Source of the DNA: Tubulanus polymorphus
Taxonomy: Eukaryota > Nemertea > Palaeonemertea > Tubulaniformes > Tubulanidae
Assembly (NCBI RefSeq): GCF_964204645.1
Contig: NC_134035.1
Location: 12,567,951-12,631,950, forward strand
Length of the DNA stretch: 64,000 bases
Reading direction: 5' to 3'
The number at the start of each line of letters is the position of its first letter. Position 1 is the first letter of the stretch. Of this stretch, positions 26,605 through 39,492 are shown in pieces. The notes under the pieces are model-generated. The model was not told where the DNA came from. It ran no database searches and saw only the letters and a list, made by a program, of their open reading frames with translations. Position numbers and translations under genes: made by a program.

Positions 26605-28440
26605 CTATACGAAAACAATGCGTCGAATGACTTCATAGAAGGAACAGATTTGAAACAAGAAAAATCGTACGAATATAAGGAGAGTTGTCGCTTTAGATCA
26701 AACTACGTATTTCTAGTAGACAGCCAGCGACAAGTAAGATATTAACAAAACTGATTTAACATTCTATTAATTGCTCGATGAAAATACTTTCGTTTACTAT
26801 ATGATAGATATTTCACGACAAATCAATTGAACCGAATCAAATACCATGCTCCATTAATTTTCTTACAAGATTAAAAAGGAAAATCATACGAAACATTGCA
26901 TTACGTTAGAACAAAGATATTATTATCTATAAGAATCAATCTTAAACCTTTGCTACGAATAGCATTAAAAGTGATACCTATATATGAATAACCTACCATC
27001 ATGACCTGACTCTCTGACTAGCGTTTAGTAAGATGTATATGTTATATCTATGGTAATACACTTGCCTTTTTATGTCTAATTAACAAGCTGTTACAGTCAT
27101 TTGTTACCAGCTGACTACATTTTGTCATCAACACGATTTAGAAGATGACGCATTAACGGCAAAGAAAGATCGGCAGATTCTTAAAGGACACCGTGTGACC
27201 TACGCGTTGTAACAGCAGTTTTTAATCGACTAATAGTCGTGTTAATTTAATGAAATTCGTAGGCGTTAACATTAAAAGCAAACGATGAATCATATTTCAA
27301 GGTTTTTTGGATGCAAGAAAAAAGTTCTGGCAAAACGCATTGGCTCAATATTTTTATTGGCTCATTTTAGGGTTGTTAGAGTCAACCTTTGGCCGTTCTG
27401 CGCGTCTGTTTAAAAAAGAAATCAGATGACCATCCATTCAGTAGTAAGCTTATATCTACGTTCACCAGTCGTTTCTATCTAGAGTTGGTCGGTCTCTGCG
27501 CGGTCTCTAAAAACAATTTAAGTCCATAGTCCAGGGGAGTGAATGTCCAAGCCTGGTTTAAAGCTATACCGCCGCCACTCAAAGCCTCACACCGAATTAA
27601 CCAGTCACGAGAACTATGAAATCACTTAACTGGAAATATTGTGGGGTCTTAAATCATTGACTCATTTAAACTCAGATTTTACTCTAACTCACTACTGTGA
27701 CACTGGGTCGGTTTTTACTAACTCGGTACTCTGTTTGTAAACTACAAACACCAGTCTATAAATGAGTCTATGAATATAAGTCTATATGAACTACAACTAC
27801 AACTACAAATAATCAGGGGATTTACAAATTTCGATGGTCTGATATGTAATTCACTTACAATATGGTGCAGTCGAGTCGAACAGCAGCTCAAAATTCAATA
27901 TCTTAATCGATACTTGATCCGTCGTTGACATGTATATCTATGAACGCGCGACACAAAGCGCAGTTTCGAGTTCGCTAATTAAATTAACAGTTTGATATTT
28001 GTTGTAGAGAGAGTATTTTTTGGAAAGAGTCGGTCGTGTGACCGAGAATTCCAACTGATTGGACGGTCGCGTGATTTCATTCGACAAAGTGAACCAATCT
28101 CCTGCCTGCCAATCCTCGCTTACTGAGAACAATCGGTGCCGACTTACGACAAATAAAAGATGCCCGACACCGAAAGATAATCGAGATGAATTCGTGCTGC
28201 TGAGAATGGAATTTCAATTTATCGCCAGTGATTGGCAAGATACTGTATAATTTCCTGTGTGCGTTGCCGACTTTTTATTCAAAGTTCCAGCGTCAGCCAA
28301 GGACAAGATATTGCAATCGATTTTTTTGAAAGAGCGATCGAAAAGGTGGTCGTTGACTTTTTACGATACGAACGACTTTTAGTGAAACGTAATAAATAAA
28401 AATAGTAAAATATGAAATGTTTTAAATGGTTTTGAAGCCG
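26605..28440. other. Intergenic, little recognised
   Basis: No supported gene. A half-copy of the ccagttccacagttgtgagtt MITE (inverse orientation) lies at about 27,655-27,705. Short open frames at 27,938-28,250 overlap each other on both strands and have no splice or domain support. Confidence 0.5.
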
Positions 28441-28479
28441 CTATAATTCAAGTGTGGGTTTATTTTCACTGGAATTTGT

Positions 28480-28735
28480 TCCACAGTTGACTGTGGGTTT
28501 ATTAGACTCTGAATCCAGTTCCACAGTTTTGCGGGATTGATTAGACTCTGGATCCAGTTCCACAGTTGTACGGGTTCGATTAGACTCTGAATCCAGTTCC
28601 ACAGTTGTGCGGGTTTGATTAGACTCTGAATCCAGTTCCACAGTTGTGCGGGTTTGATTAGACTCTGAATCCAGTTCCACAGTTGTGCGGGTTTGATTAG
28701 ACTCTGAATCCACAGTTGTGCGGGTTTGATGAGAC
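28480..28735. repeat. 39-bp minisatellite array A (MITE-end derived)
   Basis: About seven copies of a 39-bp unit containing gactctgaatccagttccac and agttgtgcgggtttgatta. The same unit forms arrays at 37,340-37,735 and 52,320-52,535. It corresponds to the first 39 bp of the palindromic MITE family seen at 12,696-12,808. Because 39 is a multiple of 3, a spurious 13-residue repeat protein can be read on the minus strand. Confidence 0.9.
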
Positions 28736-29137
28736 AGCGGGTCCGTAGATTCGAAAGTGCTGAAATGAAAGATCATCGCCTGATTCTATGTATGTGAAAA
28801 CACTCGTTTATTTCGTTAATCGTTGTTACTGATTGTTTCGCTAACTCAGATAACAATTGCGTAAAGGTTTTCTGGAGGAATCAAAGCCACGAGTTGAATG
28901 TGAAACGTCGATTCACACGGGGACAGTTTATAGTCGCGGAAATCAGGCCATTTTCCGCGTGGTTGCATAAACTTTGAGGTGTGCTGATTCGGCAGACGGT
29001 TAATCGGCGATTAGGGACAGTGGACGAACCTCAGAAGTCTTTCTCGAATTCCCAGTCGAATTCAATCGCAACTTTGGATTATTCCGCGGATGTAACGGCT
29101 TTACTTACAGTGCAGATCAATGATACCTACAAGGGCC

Positions 29138-32100
29138 GCCGGTTCCATAGACATGCATTAGACTTCGGACCAGTCCAATACAAACTTAGTTCTATATAGA
29201 CAATCTAACTACGTAAGACCAGTCTTATGATCGAAGACTTAAGTCTCGAATATCAAATCGAAAAAAAATGATGGAAAAATATTCATCCTATTTAGGATCA
29301 TTAGAATTAAGAAATTGAAAATTAATGCGAATTTACTAATTTCGCTTTGAATCTAGGCAAATATGAAAATGAAAAAATGTCGTATTTTGATAAATATAAA
29401 GCTCTTTTCGTGAGATACGCCGTTTTCTAAAGTAACTTTGTACGTGTACGGAGTGTCAGATTTTACGTTTTCTACGTTGCATCAATCACGCAGCGGGCAC
29501 CAGTCTAACGTGCCACTACAGACAGTGTGTACGGTATACCCCCGACGCATTGTGACTCGAACAAAAGGTGTTGAATTGATCGATTACAGTAAACTGTGAA
29601 CCGTCTACGAGCTGGTGTTGTTTAAAACTATGTCTTCATTCAGACGAGAAACAAGCCGCGTTCACACTTTATACATAACTGATTTATAACGGACCAATTT
29701 AGACCGACTAAAAAGACCGATCCAGGTTAAACCCCAGATCCAGATCTAAATTTTAGAACGAATCCTTTTCTGTTTGTGAATAGAATCTTTGCTATTCAAA
29801 TTGTCTGTCATTCACAGTGTTGCGAGCGTCAAGTCGTGGTCTAGCTCATCCTCGCTTGCCAGGGGTCAGGAATAGCTCCCAAACTCGCTTCAACCAGCCA
29901 CGCGATTGCATGACGTCATATAACGACTTGCAAAGATATCCCCTTGTTCGTTAAAATGTTCGCTGATTGGTCCATTTAAACGAGAAATTTAACAGAAGGC
30001 TAATGTCGTTTGTTACAAGCGCTATGATTAGCCCGACTGGATTCTGGTCGGCTTTTAGGTGAATATGGGTCTAGCTGTGAAGACAGTGCATTAAGAACAC
30101 GTGAACGCGCATCATTGATTTGGTCCGCGTTCTACATTGGTCCGTTCCCGGTAAAGGCTCTCGTCTAGGCCGCTAGTTGCCGCTAATCGCCGATGAGCCT
30201 AGTTGCATCGGTAGGCGCCGCGTTGCTTGTCGACATAAGCCAGTCTTTAGAACGGACTAACTAACGATAGCACGAATGCGTAGTACAAGTTGTTCAGTTC
30301 ATGCGTCCATCATCAGTGACATGATATTTCAAACGATGCTCATCCCAGACACTTCGAGGGCAGGAAGTTTGCCAACTTGTAACTCCACTCAAAAACGCGC
30401 AAATTAGGATCCATATTAACAGTTTTCTAGTAATGAACTCTAATTTTAACCCTATATAGTCAAACCAGATAACCGTGAAACTAACTGGGCGAATTGAAGA
30501 ATATAGAATGCGAATACAATCTCCAGTCCTTATTGGTCTCGATATAAGACAATCGACTGATGTCTGATATAGATGAATTAAGCTCCCACACTGTATTTTC
30601 ATTTTGTCTTCGAGCCGAGGAAAACACATCATCCCCACCGTCACAATATAGACACGAATTCCTTCATAAATAACGAAAAAACTTCATTATTGGTTCTGAC
30701 GCCTATCTGAAAGAAAGTTTGCGAGTTCGATATGAACGCGGGCTGGTGAACGGGCGGGAGGCGACGCAGTCTGATTATTATTATCATTATTATTATTATG
30801 GTTACTATTAAGAGACCCAGGGATCCAATACTCTCGTATTAGGCGTGAAAAGGCGGGCGACGGAAATGAACTGAGTCGGGTTCCATATTCCCTGCCAGGA
30901 TGGTTTCCTGTTCCGCGATTAACTCGCGTGAGATTGGCCAACATATTAAACAACCAATGATTTCTATTTGGGTGGATATAATTCATCTGGTCACGCCACA
31001 GCACTATACGCGGCCAATCTATCTCGCGTAAGCCCACTTAATTTCGTTTTCGATCGACTGGCCCACATACTTCTTCGACCACTTTTTCAACATACATGTA
31101 TACAGTCGACTCAACTTGTGCTTCGGATCTCACGAATTCACGAATGAGATAAGAGAATTACCTGATAATATTAACATAGATATGAACGTGCAATTCAATT
31201 CACGTGACACTTGGACAGTAACTTGTAGAAGTCACAAACTGATCCACAAAAAATGAACATGGCTATAAGGCGTCTCAGACAAATCTAGATTTTTTCGTGA
31301 ATAAGATAAAATCCCACTATTTACAGATTAAAAGAATTTAAAAACCAGAATTTATTTATTATATCTAAAATATTTAAAAGACACGACGTTTCGATCTCAC
31401 CCTAGAGATCATCGTCAGGTGAAACGTGAAACTTTTTCGTGAAACTTTTACTGGATGTTCTATGAATCAAAATACTGCCCCGTAATTGGAGCCGATAGAA
31501 GTTGCTATATAAGATTCCCTTCAGTTTGAAAGTGAAGGATGCTGCTAGGCAGAAAACCCGTTATCGCTGCTTTGCAGCTATATTTATCATTTTCGTTTTA
31601 AATACTTTATCATTTCTACTACAGCATTCGTCTGTATTTTTGTATTCGAATTTGATAAATGTTTCTGCTCCGTTCCTTTATGTAAGCGGCAATAATTTTG
31701 TTAGTTTAAGACTGCGCGGAATTACTTCAATCTCCGCCCATCTGCTGCGCAACTATCGAGATTAGAGAAATGAAATATTGAAAGTACCGTTTACTTCGAC
31801 TGAAACTTCGCCGATCTATTATACCTGCGCAGACGCCGGCAAGTCACTTATAAACTTACGTTCGAGTCGTGTTCGGGATAGAGCGACGGCACGGGCAGTA
31901 TCATAAAAATAAAATATCATTTCCTATTAGATGGATATGCATGGAGAGTTTTAGAGATTAGCCGATGTTTACCGAGGGAATGCTCCGAGTCGCTTTGAAA
32001 GCGTCCTGTTTGTTTATAGAGAATCTGCTATAAAAACGATGTTGTAACTGATTGTTTAAAGTAATCGGCAAGTCTTCCGTTGTTGACATAAGATTCCGGC

Positions 32101-32449
32101 GTTTAGATTTTCTCCGCGTACTGTCGCGATTATTTCTGTATTTCCCGTTCAGTGTTCACCCGACGCGACCGACTGTATCGTCTTCTCCACAGAGGATGCG
32201 TCCTATGCGCGCCTTCACTCATGAATACGATGACGCAATCGGCCGACTCTGACGCATAATCGAAGCTGTGAATATGAATATGAATAAGGACATTCTCTAT
32301 AGCATGAAAAAGAAATTGCGAAAAAAGATATTCGGGATTCGATTTGCGGAGTGTATTTAGCGCCGTTTGTTCGAGTGGATGCGTCGTTTGTGTTTGACAT
32401 CGCAGAAACTCAGAAACACCAGGGGCCCTAACCCCTGTAGACGACGTAT
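29138..32449. other. Intergenic with scattered MITE pieces
   Basis: A ggttgcayag-family MITE lies at about 29,138-29,260 and a gcgttcacac-type MITE end at 29,655-29,760. A GAAACGT-motif copy is at 31,306-31,440. Open frames on the minus strand at 30,294-30,644 and 30,687-31,037 and on the plus strand at 31,502-31,765 have no homology signal that I recognise. Confidence 0.45.
31306..31440 (-). repeat. GAAACGT-motif element copy
   Basis: The minus strand reads cctgacgatgatctctaggg then tgagatcgaaacgtcg. The stem gatctc/gagatc differs from that of other copies yet is self-complementary (see findings). It is preceded on the plus strand by the family's end word aaatcccac. Confidence 0.55.
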
Positions 32450-33042
32450 ACAGTTTAGTTTAGTTTAGTTTATTGCTCCAAAAAAGATATACAATTTTTC
32501 CGAGCATAACAAAATAGTATGAATAGTATAAATATAAAAGCTGGCAAATTTATACATATTAATAGCCCTACCTATAACAACCGTGTAGCAGTCGTAATGT
32601 ATTTAGATAGACTGTAATACAGGTTTTCATTACTGAGCAATTGCTTGAATTTATAATGATTTGCGCCAATTCTATATCTGTTAGGTATATACAAAATTCT
32701 AAAAGCGTTGAAAAATTCGCACTTCAGTATGAAATGATATTCGTCCCCAATAGTATTCTCGTTACATTTATTACAAACTCGTTCGTTCCGTGGTTTGTTT
32801 TCATATATACCAGTCTCTATTGGTAATGTATGGTTGGAACATCTAAATCTACATAGTGAGATTCTTAAACTTCGTGGTAGTGATGAAAGATATTTTTCTT
32901 GTCCCCAATCAGTTTTAAATATTCTATACGTATCTAATTTAGAGGATAGTACCATCGATCCATGCCATGTCTGTTTATATTGATCTTCTAATCTAAGTTT
33001 TACGAGTTCCCAATACAATATGTATACGTTCATCGTGTTCAA
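32450..33042 (-). mobile_element. LINE (non-LTR retrotransposon) 3' end with C-terminal ORF2 fragment
   Basis: The minus strand encodes about 156 residues of the region after the reverse transcriptase of a LINE ORF2: RCSNHTLPIETG, then a CCHC-like motif (VCNKC...GDEYHFILKC), ending with TAA at 32,572. The 3' UTR ends with ggagcaataaactaaac and a short (aaact)n tail at 32,450-32,480, as in LINEs with microsatellite-like 3' termini. The element is strongly 5'-truncated. A sister copy with the same 3' end is at 43,545-43,960. Confidence 0.8.
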
Positions 33043-36000
33043 GTCGTTAGTGGAGTCTATTTAGATCCCGTATAAAACTCTTAAACCCATTCAGTAATAT
33101 TGAAAGCTAAGAAAATTCGGAGCTTTTAATTAGATCGATGTTTTAACTATTTAGTTAATTCAGATAGATTTTACGCACTCGATTTTTCTCTTATTTTGAG
33201 TTTGGTCGAAATGAGGCAAAACATGACCAGTGCCAAGTGAAGTGTATGTCGGGATTGAAACGATAAGGACAATATTGATTTTAATATGATTACAATACGG
33301 ATATATAGAACATGATATATTTTGAATAAGAAATTGATAATAACGTGAATGATTAATTGATTCCATCCTTTGTATCAATTTCTTTTCGGTTTATGTTTCC
33401 TTTTTTCGGCTGCGCTCGTCCGGCAGGCCGAAAATCAGTCCGTCATATTATGCAATCTTCTCAGGAAATCATTTATATCAAATTTCATATTAATATTAAT
33501 ATCTATAACGATATTACGATGCGATAATAAAAATTGGCCTCTTCTTCGTCGAGCTGAGTCTATAGGGGTCATTGCGTCATTCGTTTCGCCGCTCAGCGGT
33601 GATTTATGCAAATTTATTGCCATCGAATTACGTTCATACAAGCGCAGGAATTGTCCTTAATTAAATCATTGTGTGAACTATGCTCGGTTTATGATACGGT
33701 CACGCCTGTAGCGTCGGAGGATACTTTCATAATTTCATTATAAACTCCTATATCCAGTCACAGGAACCTGATTCCGGATATTTGAGCCGATCTGTTTCCC
33801 ACGATCTGCGCGCTCCGACCGCGCGGTTATAATTCATAGCATCGCCAGCATATTTAATATGTCTATCTAATTAACAATTGATTAGTTAAGACTCTGATAA
33901 GTGGACGAGGGCGATGCGAGAACGGGTCGCCCCGACTTCGTAATCACTGCCCGTAGCCTCATTTACTAGTGATAATACAATCGATCTGTTGCGTGGTGGT
34001 CAAGAAATGGACAATATATAGTCGTAACTACTTTGGGGTAATGCACACAAACGTCATCTCGGAACCTCAAGCGTGAATGCCTTACTGTCGAAGAAACCTA
34101 GGTTGACCGCGAATTTACGTCCGATACGTGACGCTGAAGAACCACATGAATGTGACATTGGTTCTACATTGCCAAATCTCTATCAGTTCAAAATACACGT
34201 TAAACACTCGACCACTATAAACCCCAATCAGTCGCTTACTGGTTACGGGATTGATGCCAGATTATTTACATGAACCACAAACCGATATTTCCAATTATGT
34301 ATATATGTACTTTCGAAAGAAGAATTACGTTAATTCGACCGATCATCAAACTACCCGTATCTCCATTGACGAGACAATATATCCGTGGTGTGACGATAAT
34401 ATTACGAAAATCCTGACTGAAAAATAAAATATATAACTACATTAGCTCGACTAGGAAACATTTTTAGACTTTATCTTTTTGAGTCTTATATTGTGGGATT
34501 TTCGTAATAGTAAAATATACGTATATCTGTACTTCGATTTTGAAATCAAACTCCCTGTTTCTATCTATGTTGCTGGTGGGATTGTAAAGGTCATAACATC
34601 GGATCGAATCAATCAAATAAAAGGTAGAACGCTTTAGAAACCCTCGCTCCTTATAATACGACGCGCACGAGCTGATCGATTTATCCTTAGCCGATAAATA
34701 AAAAAGTGACGATGTAATGTCTGGGGGCCTATAGACGCAGGGTTTTACAGTCAGTCCTATGATTATACCTACTGAGCAAGTATCGTCAATAGTGAATTAT
34801 TTATGGCTGTGGTTGAGAACTGAAGGAATTGCTGAAGACTCTGTCTTACACATTGTCCAGTTTAACCAGTAAGTGAGAGATAGCGCTGATCCGTATGTAA
34901 GTGCTGACAGTGATTCTGGGTCACTTGAATTTTTGTGAATAGCTAGATTAAGCCCACTTTGCCGGTCGAGTATTAAAACAACGAATTACAGAAATTTGTT
35001 TTCTGAGATGCATATCATGTTGTAATAATGGGTTTTTGGGTACCTGTATTGACCTTCATGATCTGAAAGATGGTTTATTTCAGATCATGAAAGCCCATTG
35101 CACAAAATGTTTTTTTTTTCGTTACCCTGAATTAATGTTTTCATTCAGACCATTTCGGAAGAAAACATTCCCGAATCCCTACAAAATGAATGTATGTATA
35201 TCAACAAATCAAGTTGTGTGGGATATAATCAAATTTGTTAGAATGGTTTTATAACTTTACACATGGTCTTCTCTAATCAGAGCTGTGGCCGTGAAACTTA
35301 CTTCAGGACTCGGTTCCGATTAGTAAATTGATAAAGACCTGAATTATAGTAAATTACAAACTATTTCAAATAGGGAATCGACTAAAACTCACAACGACTG
35401 TGAAACTGGGTTCTGATTCTGGCAATGATAACACCTGATAACACAATAAGTCGAGAACACAATAACAACGTGTATAAGATGAATATGAGAGAAATCCCGC
35501 ATTAATTCAGCCAAAGATGAACAGATCGTGGGAAAACATGCGATATGAATTACTCTGTTGTCAGAACGCCTAATGATGGCTGATAGTCTTTACGCAAATA
35601 TATGTACACTTTACTGTGGAACTTTTCATCCTTGGCTGAATCCATCGTGGGATATCCCTTGTATAAACCCGGGTAACACGTACTCCGACCATACATTCAC
35701 ATACAGAAGACGTTATCATCATCGGAAACAAGGACAAATAAACCGACAATTATTGCAAAAAAGATTATCGTACCGTCGCACCTGTCGTGTTCTGTCGACC
35801 CAACAAACTACATAATTCCCGACCAGCGACAAGCGTCTTAAAATCTGCCCGGTCGATAGGAGTAACGTGGAGCGTAATTAAACAATACGTCTCTATACGA
35901 CATGTCCGGGATGAATCAGCGCCACAAACTCTCTGTCATCGCGCGGATTTTTTTCTACGATTGGATAAGAAAAAAGTTGTCGAAAACAGTCACGAAGTGT

Positions 36001-36180
36001 CGGATTGATTTAGTGTCCTGTGAGAGTCGGATGCGACCGCGTAGCATTTCCGTTGTTTGCTATAGTGATCGCAAAAATACCTGATTCCACACTTTATTGA
36101 GCACCACTTGGTTGTTACCTTGTTTCGCGTCGACTCGATAATGTCCGATGACCAGAATTCCGATATTCTAATATAAAAAT
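33043..36180. other. Intergenic, nothing recognised
   Basis: No supported gene or RNA. A half-copy of the ccagttccacagttgtg MITE lies at 35,376-35,412 and MITE-end words (tatattgtgggattttcg) near 34,485-34,510. Small open frames at 33,370-33,660 and 35,558-36,084 lack a start, splice or family support. Confidence 0.5.
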
Positions 36181-36184
36181 TCCA

Positions 36185-36380
36185 CGCTGCGAATTAGAAA
36201 AAAAAAATCCGAAAAAATGTTACCGTAAGCTAGCGCAGTTTATTCGACGTATCGACTATATCCTCTTAATAGTCATCTTCAGGAATACTAATAGCTTCAG
36301 GTAATCCTGAAGATGACTTTATCGGGGTAAAGTTGAAACGTTGAATGAAGCACTAGCTCAAGGAAACTTTTCGAACGTTT
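36185..36380. mobile_element. Palindromic GAAACGT-motif MITE
   Basis: Two inverted halves, tttattcgacgtatcgacta...gtcatcttcaggaatac and aatcctgaagatgac...gttgaaacgttgaatgaa, face each other around a short centre. The outer arms carry the family words ctagctcaagg. This diverged copy shows the same layout as the perfect palindrome at 48,822-49,033. Confidence 0.7.
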
Positions 36381-37339
36381 TTCATTATCTGCGTGGAATA
36401 TGATATTAACAAATTACAAGGTATCTTGTCAATTTAAAACTTAATCTAAAATCCCATTCTTCCGCAACAAAGATTTTCTAAACGTTGATCTAAAACATAA
36501 GAAAGTTTTAAGAATTGGCAATGGATAGACAACCAAGCTGCGCAATTGGTATCAGCTTATTGCATGTCTGCGGAAAAGTGAGGTAATGATTTTTAAGTAT
36601 CTGAAATGCAGCAGACTCCGCCCAAGGCGGATCCGATCAACTCAGAGATCGTTTTACTCGGATGTTTGTTGATATGTATTGGTTACACTTGAAATAGAAT
36701 ATTTAACACCTAATTTCGACAAAGATCAAATCAGACAAAATTTCACGGCCCCGAACGGTCCGGCATAAAATGTGGTAACAACAGTTTTTTTTTAAATTCC
36801 AATACATTATTACGAAAGACTTTTGATTTTGATCTTCTTAATCGGCAGACCTGAAGCATCGGCGCCATTTTCGGAGGAGCATTTAGAATGATTGCTTGAA
36901 CGTCAAAGAGACAGGCGAGTGAATGTATCTTTCAGCATTTTTTATATTTGACCGTTAGGAATAGGTTATGAATACCGGTTCCCCATCTTGGGCTATTATA
37001 TTACGAGTAACTGCCCATTTTCTAGCCTCCTAAGGAGTCAATAAACTGTGTTTATTAAAGGACCAGTCATGTGATGTAATTTACACTAGTTGGTATGAAC
37101 CGATTTACAGATATTAGTTGCGCCGAATAAAAATAGGTTTCTGTAGTCGTATTGTCGTTATGGAATCGCCATTTTCCGAGTAGGAACAGAATTGCATCGT
37201 TTGACAGCGGCATCAGAGGCTGCGTCAGTTATAACGATAATCATATAGTATTATTGACTCTAAAAAATAACCTTATTATGTTCGCGTTTCTGTCGTATTT
37301 CTTGCTCTTTCATTCAAAGACTTCAAAGTTCGAAATAGT

Positions 37340-37735
37340 TTTGAATCCAGTTCCACAGTTGGGTACATTTAATTTGACTAGACCTAGACCTAGACCCAAC
37401 TCGACAGTTGTGTGGGTTTGATTTGACTATAGATCCAGTTCCACAGTTGTGTGGATATAATTTGACTCTGGACCTGGACCCAAATGCACAGTTGTGTGGG
37501 TTTGATTTGACTATAGATCCAGTTCCACAGTTGTGCGGATTTAATTTGACTCTGGACGGACCTGTTCCCAGTTTCACAGTAGTGAGGGTTTGATATAGCT
37601 GTGGACCTAGACCCAATTTCACAGTTGCGTGGGTTTGCGTGGATTTGATTCTGAACCCAGTTCCACAGTTGTATGACTTAAATTCGACTCTCGATCTCCT
37701 TCGACAGGTGCGTGGGATTCATTCTACCCTGGAAC
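37340..37735. repeat. About 39-45-bp minisatellite array B (MITE-end derived)
   Basis: Roughly eight degenerate copies built from gatccagttccacagttgtg and tgggtttgatttgactctgg, with small insertions such as repeated gacctagaccc. It belongs to the same family as arrays A and C. Long open frames on both strands here are by-products of the repeat. Confidence 0.85.
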
Positions 37736-38269
37736 CCAATTCAGTTTAATCATAGGTTATATCCGTTAAAATGATTTCAGCAGATTTAGTCACATTGTCC
37801 ATTGAGTGAAATGCAATTATTCGCCTCCGAAAATGAATACGTGCAATATTGTATTCATCGATAAGCAACGTTTTTTTCGTCTGGAATAATAGATAGTTCA
37901 CATCTATAATAATCTATTAGCTGAATCGTTTATCTGATTTGTATGTTATCATTTATGAATTAATGATATCTAGATATATTGCTTTATACTTCAGTTAATA
38001 GATATAGAATTATGGTCTGTATTGGCGTTGGCGAATTTCGTAATCTGTACTGTACAAAAAACAACCTACCACGACCAACTCTATACAGTTCTCGAGATAA
38101 GTTTGACCGTGGAGTTAGAATTAGTTCATTCCCTACACGCGATTCAGATTTCACCAGGGAACTGTGAGACTGGGTTCTGCATCTTATGTTTTGGTGGCTG
38201 CGTAGCCTGTTGGAGTACTCAAAAAAAGAAAATGTCTCCACAAAAATAGGTATTTGCTAAGGTGAAAAT

Positions 38270-38660
38270 AGAAAATTTCAATATCGAGAATCGAACCGGG
38301 CTACGTAGAGAAATGCGGCTATAAGTGATCGATCAGGTTTGAAAGTTTGTCTTGTAGATTAAGAAGCACGTTGTCAGTATGGCGACCAGTCAGCTGTGTG
38401 CTGACCAGTCAGATAGTCGAAACTTCATGAAAAATAAGCCACCGATCAGAAAAAAATGACCATATGAGAAATATGGGGAATAAACTGGCGCAGTGAGTTC
38501 AAACGATCAAGCATATCGTGGGGTAACATGCCATGGATGGCTGCACCTTACGGCGGCTCCTCGACTGGGGCGATCGCTATAACCTGTTGGGTTCAACCTA
38601 CGAGCAATTAGATAATTGCTCGTAGATCCAACTAATCACGATCTATAGTGTAATGACCAG
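38270..38660. repeat. tRNA-like relic and hairpin-forming repeat
   Basis: On the minus strand a B-box-like agcccggttcgattctcg lies at about 38,286-38,303. A separate perfect hairpin (cctacgagcaatta / taattgctcgtag) lies at about 38,593-38,624, with further pairing in the flanks. Neither suggests a functional RNA gene by itself. Confidence 0.35.
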
Positions 38661-39254
38661 TACCGTGCCACATTCAACCCGTCGCCCAGCGAGCAAGCTA
38701 AAAGATGCATATTTGATTCAATTGAAATTGAAAAGTATAGAAATACGTCGATTCTATCCCCGAAAGCCGAACAGATCAATGACCGATTCGGAGCCGTTTC
38801 TCATAGTTTGAATTCTGTTGTCTTTTTTCCAATGTTTTATATTTGATCGATTTACCTTTTTAAAGAGAGAATTCATATTTCAGATATCACGGTTGCATAA
38901 GATAAGCAAATTGTATTGCAGTTTACTCAAGTTTCACAAAAGACTACCGCCCTACAAAATATGATTCGCAAATCATTTCTATATCGTCGCAATCTACGAA
39001 ATGCTTTCAACTCGCCCACGACGAACAGGACGCAGAGAGACAGCACTAGCAAATATAGGCTTAATTGAAAACGGTGACATTTCGACTTTGATTGGCCAGA
39101 GACGTGCGGCCCATGCGCAGTTGATACAGAATGGAGGCGTGGTGTGAAAGAGTGGTTAGATACAGAGTCGCATTGCACTCAGATCGGCTGCGTGATTACA
39201 AGTAGCAAGTCGGAAGAGAACAAACGCCTGACGCAGACACACAAACACTAGCAG

Positions 39255-39492
39255 CGGTTTATATCATCGTCATAAACTTTACTCTAACTCTCAAGACAAC
39301 AGCGAGAAGAAACCGTTTCAAATCTTAGCAACTTAATTCTTCGAGAAACTGGTGGTAAAAACGTAACCGACGAAAGCCATTTACGAGGACTATCCAAAGA
39401 ATCTGTGATAACGAAAAAACAACAACAACAGAACATGTTACCTTCGAAATTCCGACTAGCTTTAGCTGTAACGACCATTTTATATCTATCAG
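39255..39492 (+). CDS. First coding exon of a secreted or membrane protein (signal peptide)
   Basis: The ATG at 39,435 opens 19 codons plus one base ending TCA G|gtaggt at 39,492-39,493. The peptide MLPSKFRLALAVTTILYLSG is a typical signal peptide: a basic start and a hydrophobic core. A TATA-like tttatatc at about 39,258 lies some 175 bp upstream, followed by an A-rich leader (aacaacaacaacagaac) suited to a 5' UTR. The next exon must start in phase 1. I searched by eye downstream to the window end and found no convincing partner, so the gene has a long first intron or continues beyond the window. The product is unknown. Confidence 0.45.

Noticed and set aside
28480-28735. CRISPR-like regular repeats
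   Set aside because: No unique spacers between units; it is a eukaryotic minisatellite.
28441-28776. Repeat protein with a 13-residue unit on the minus strand
   Set aside because: The 39-bp minisatellite unit is a multiple of three, so open frames arise by chance; the same DNA unit in array B is broken by indels.
30687-31037. 116-residue minus-strand frame with an Asn-rich end
   Set aside because: Starts without a normal ATG context, contains an (att)n microsatellite translated as Asn, and matches nothing known to me.
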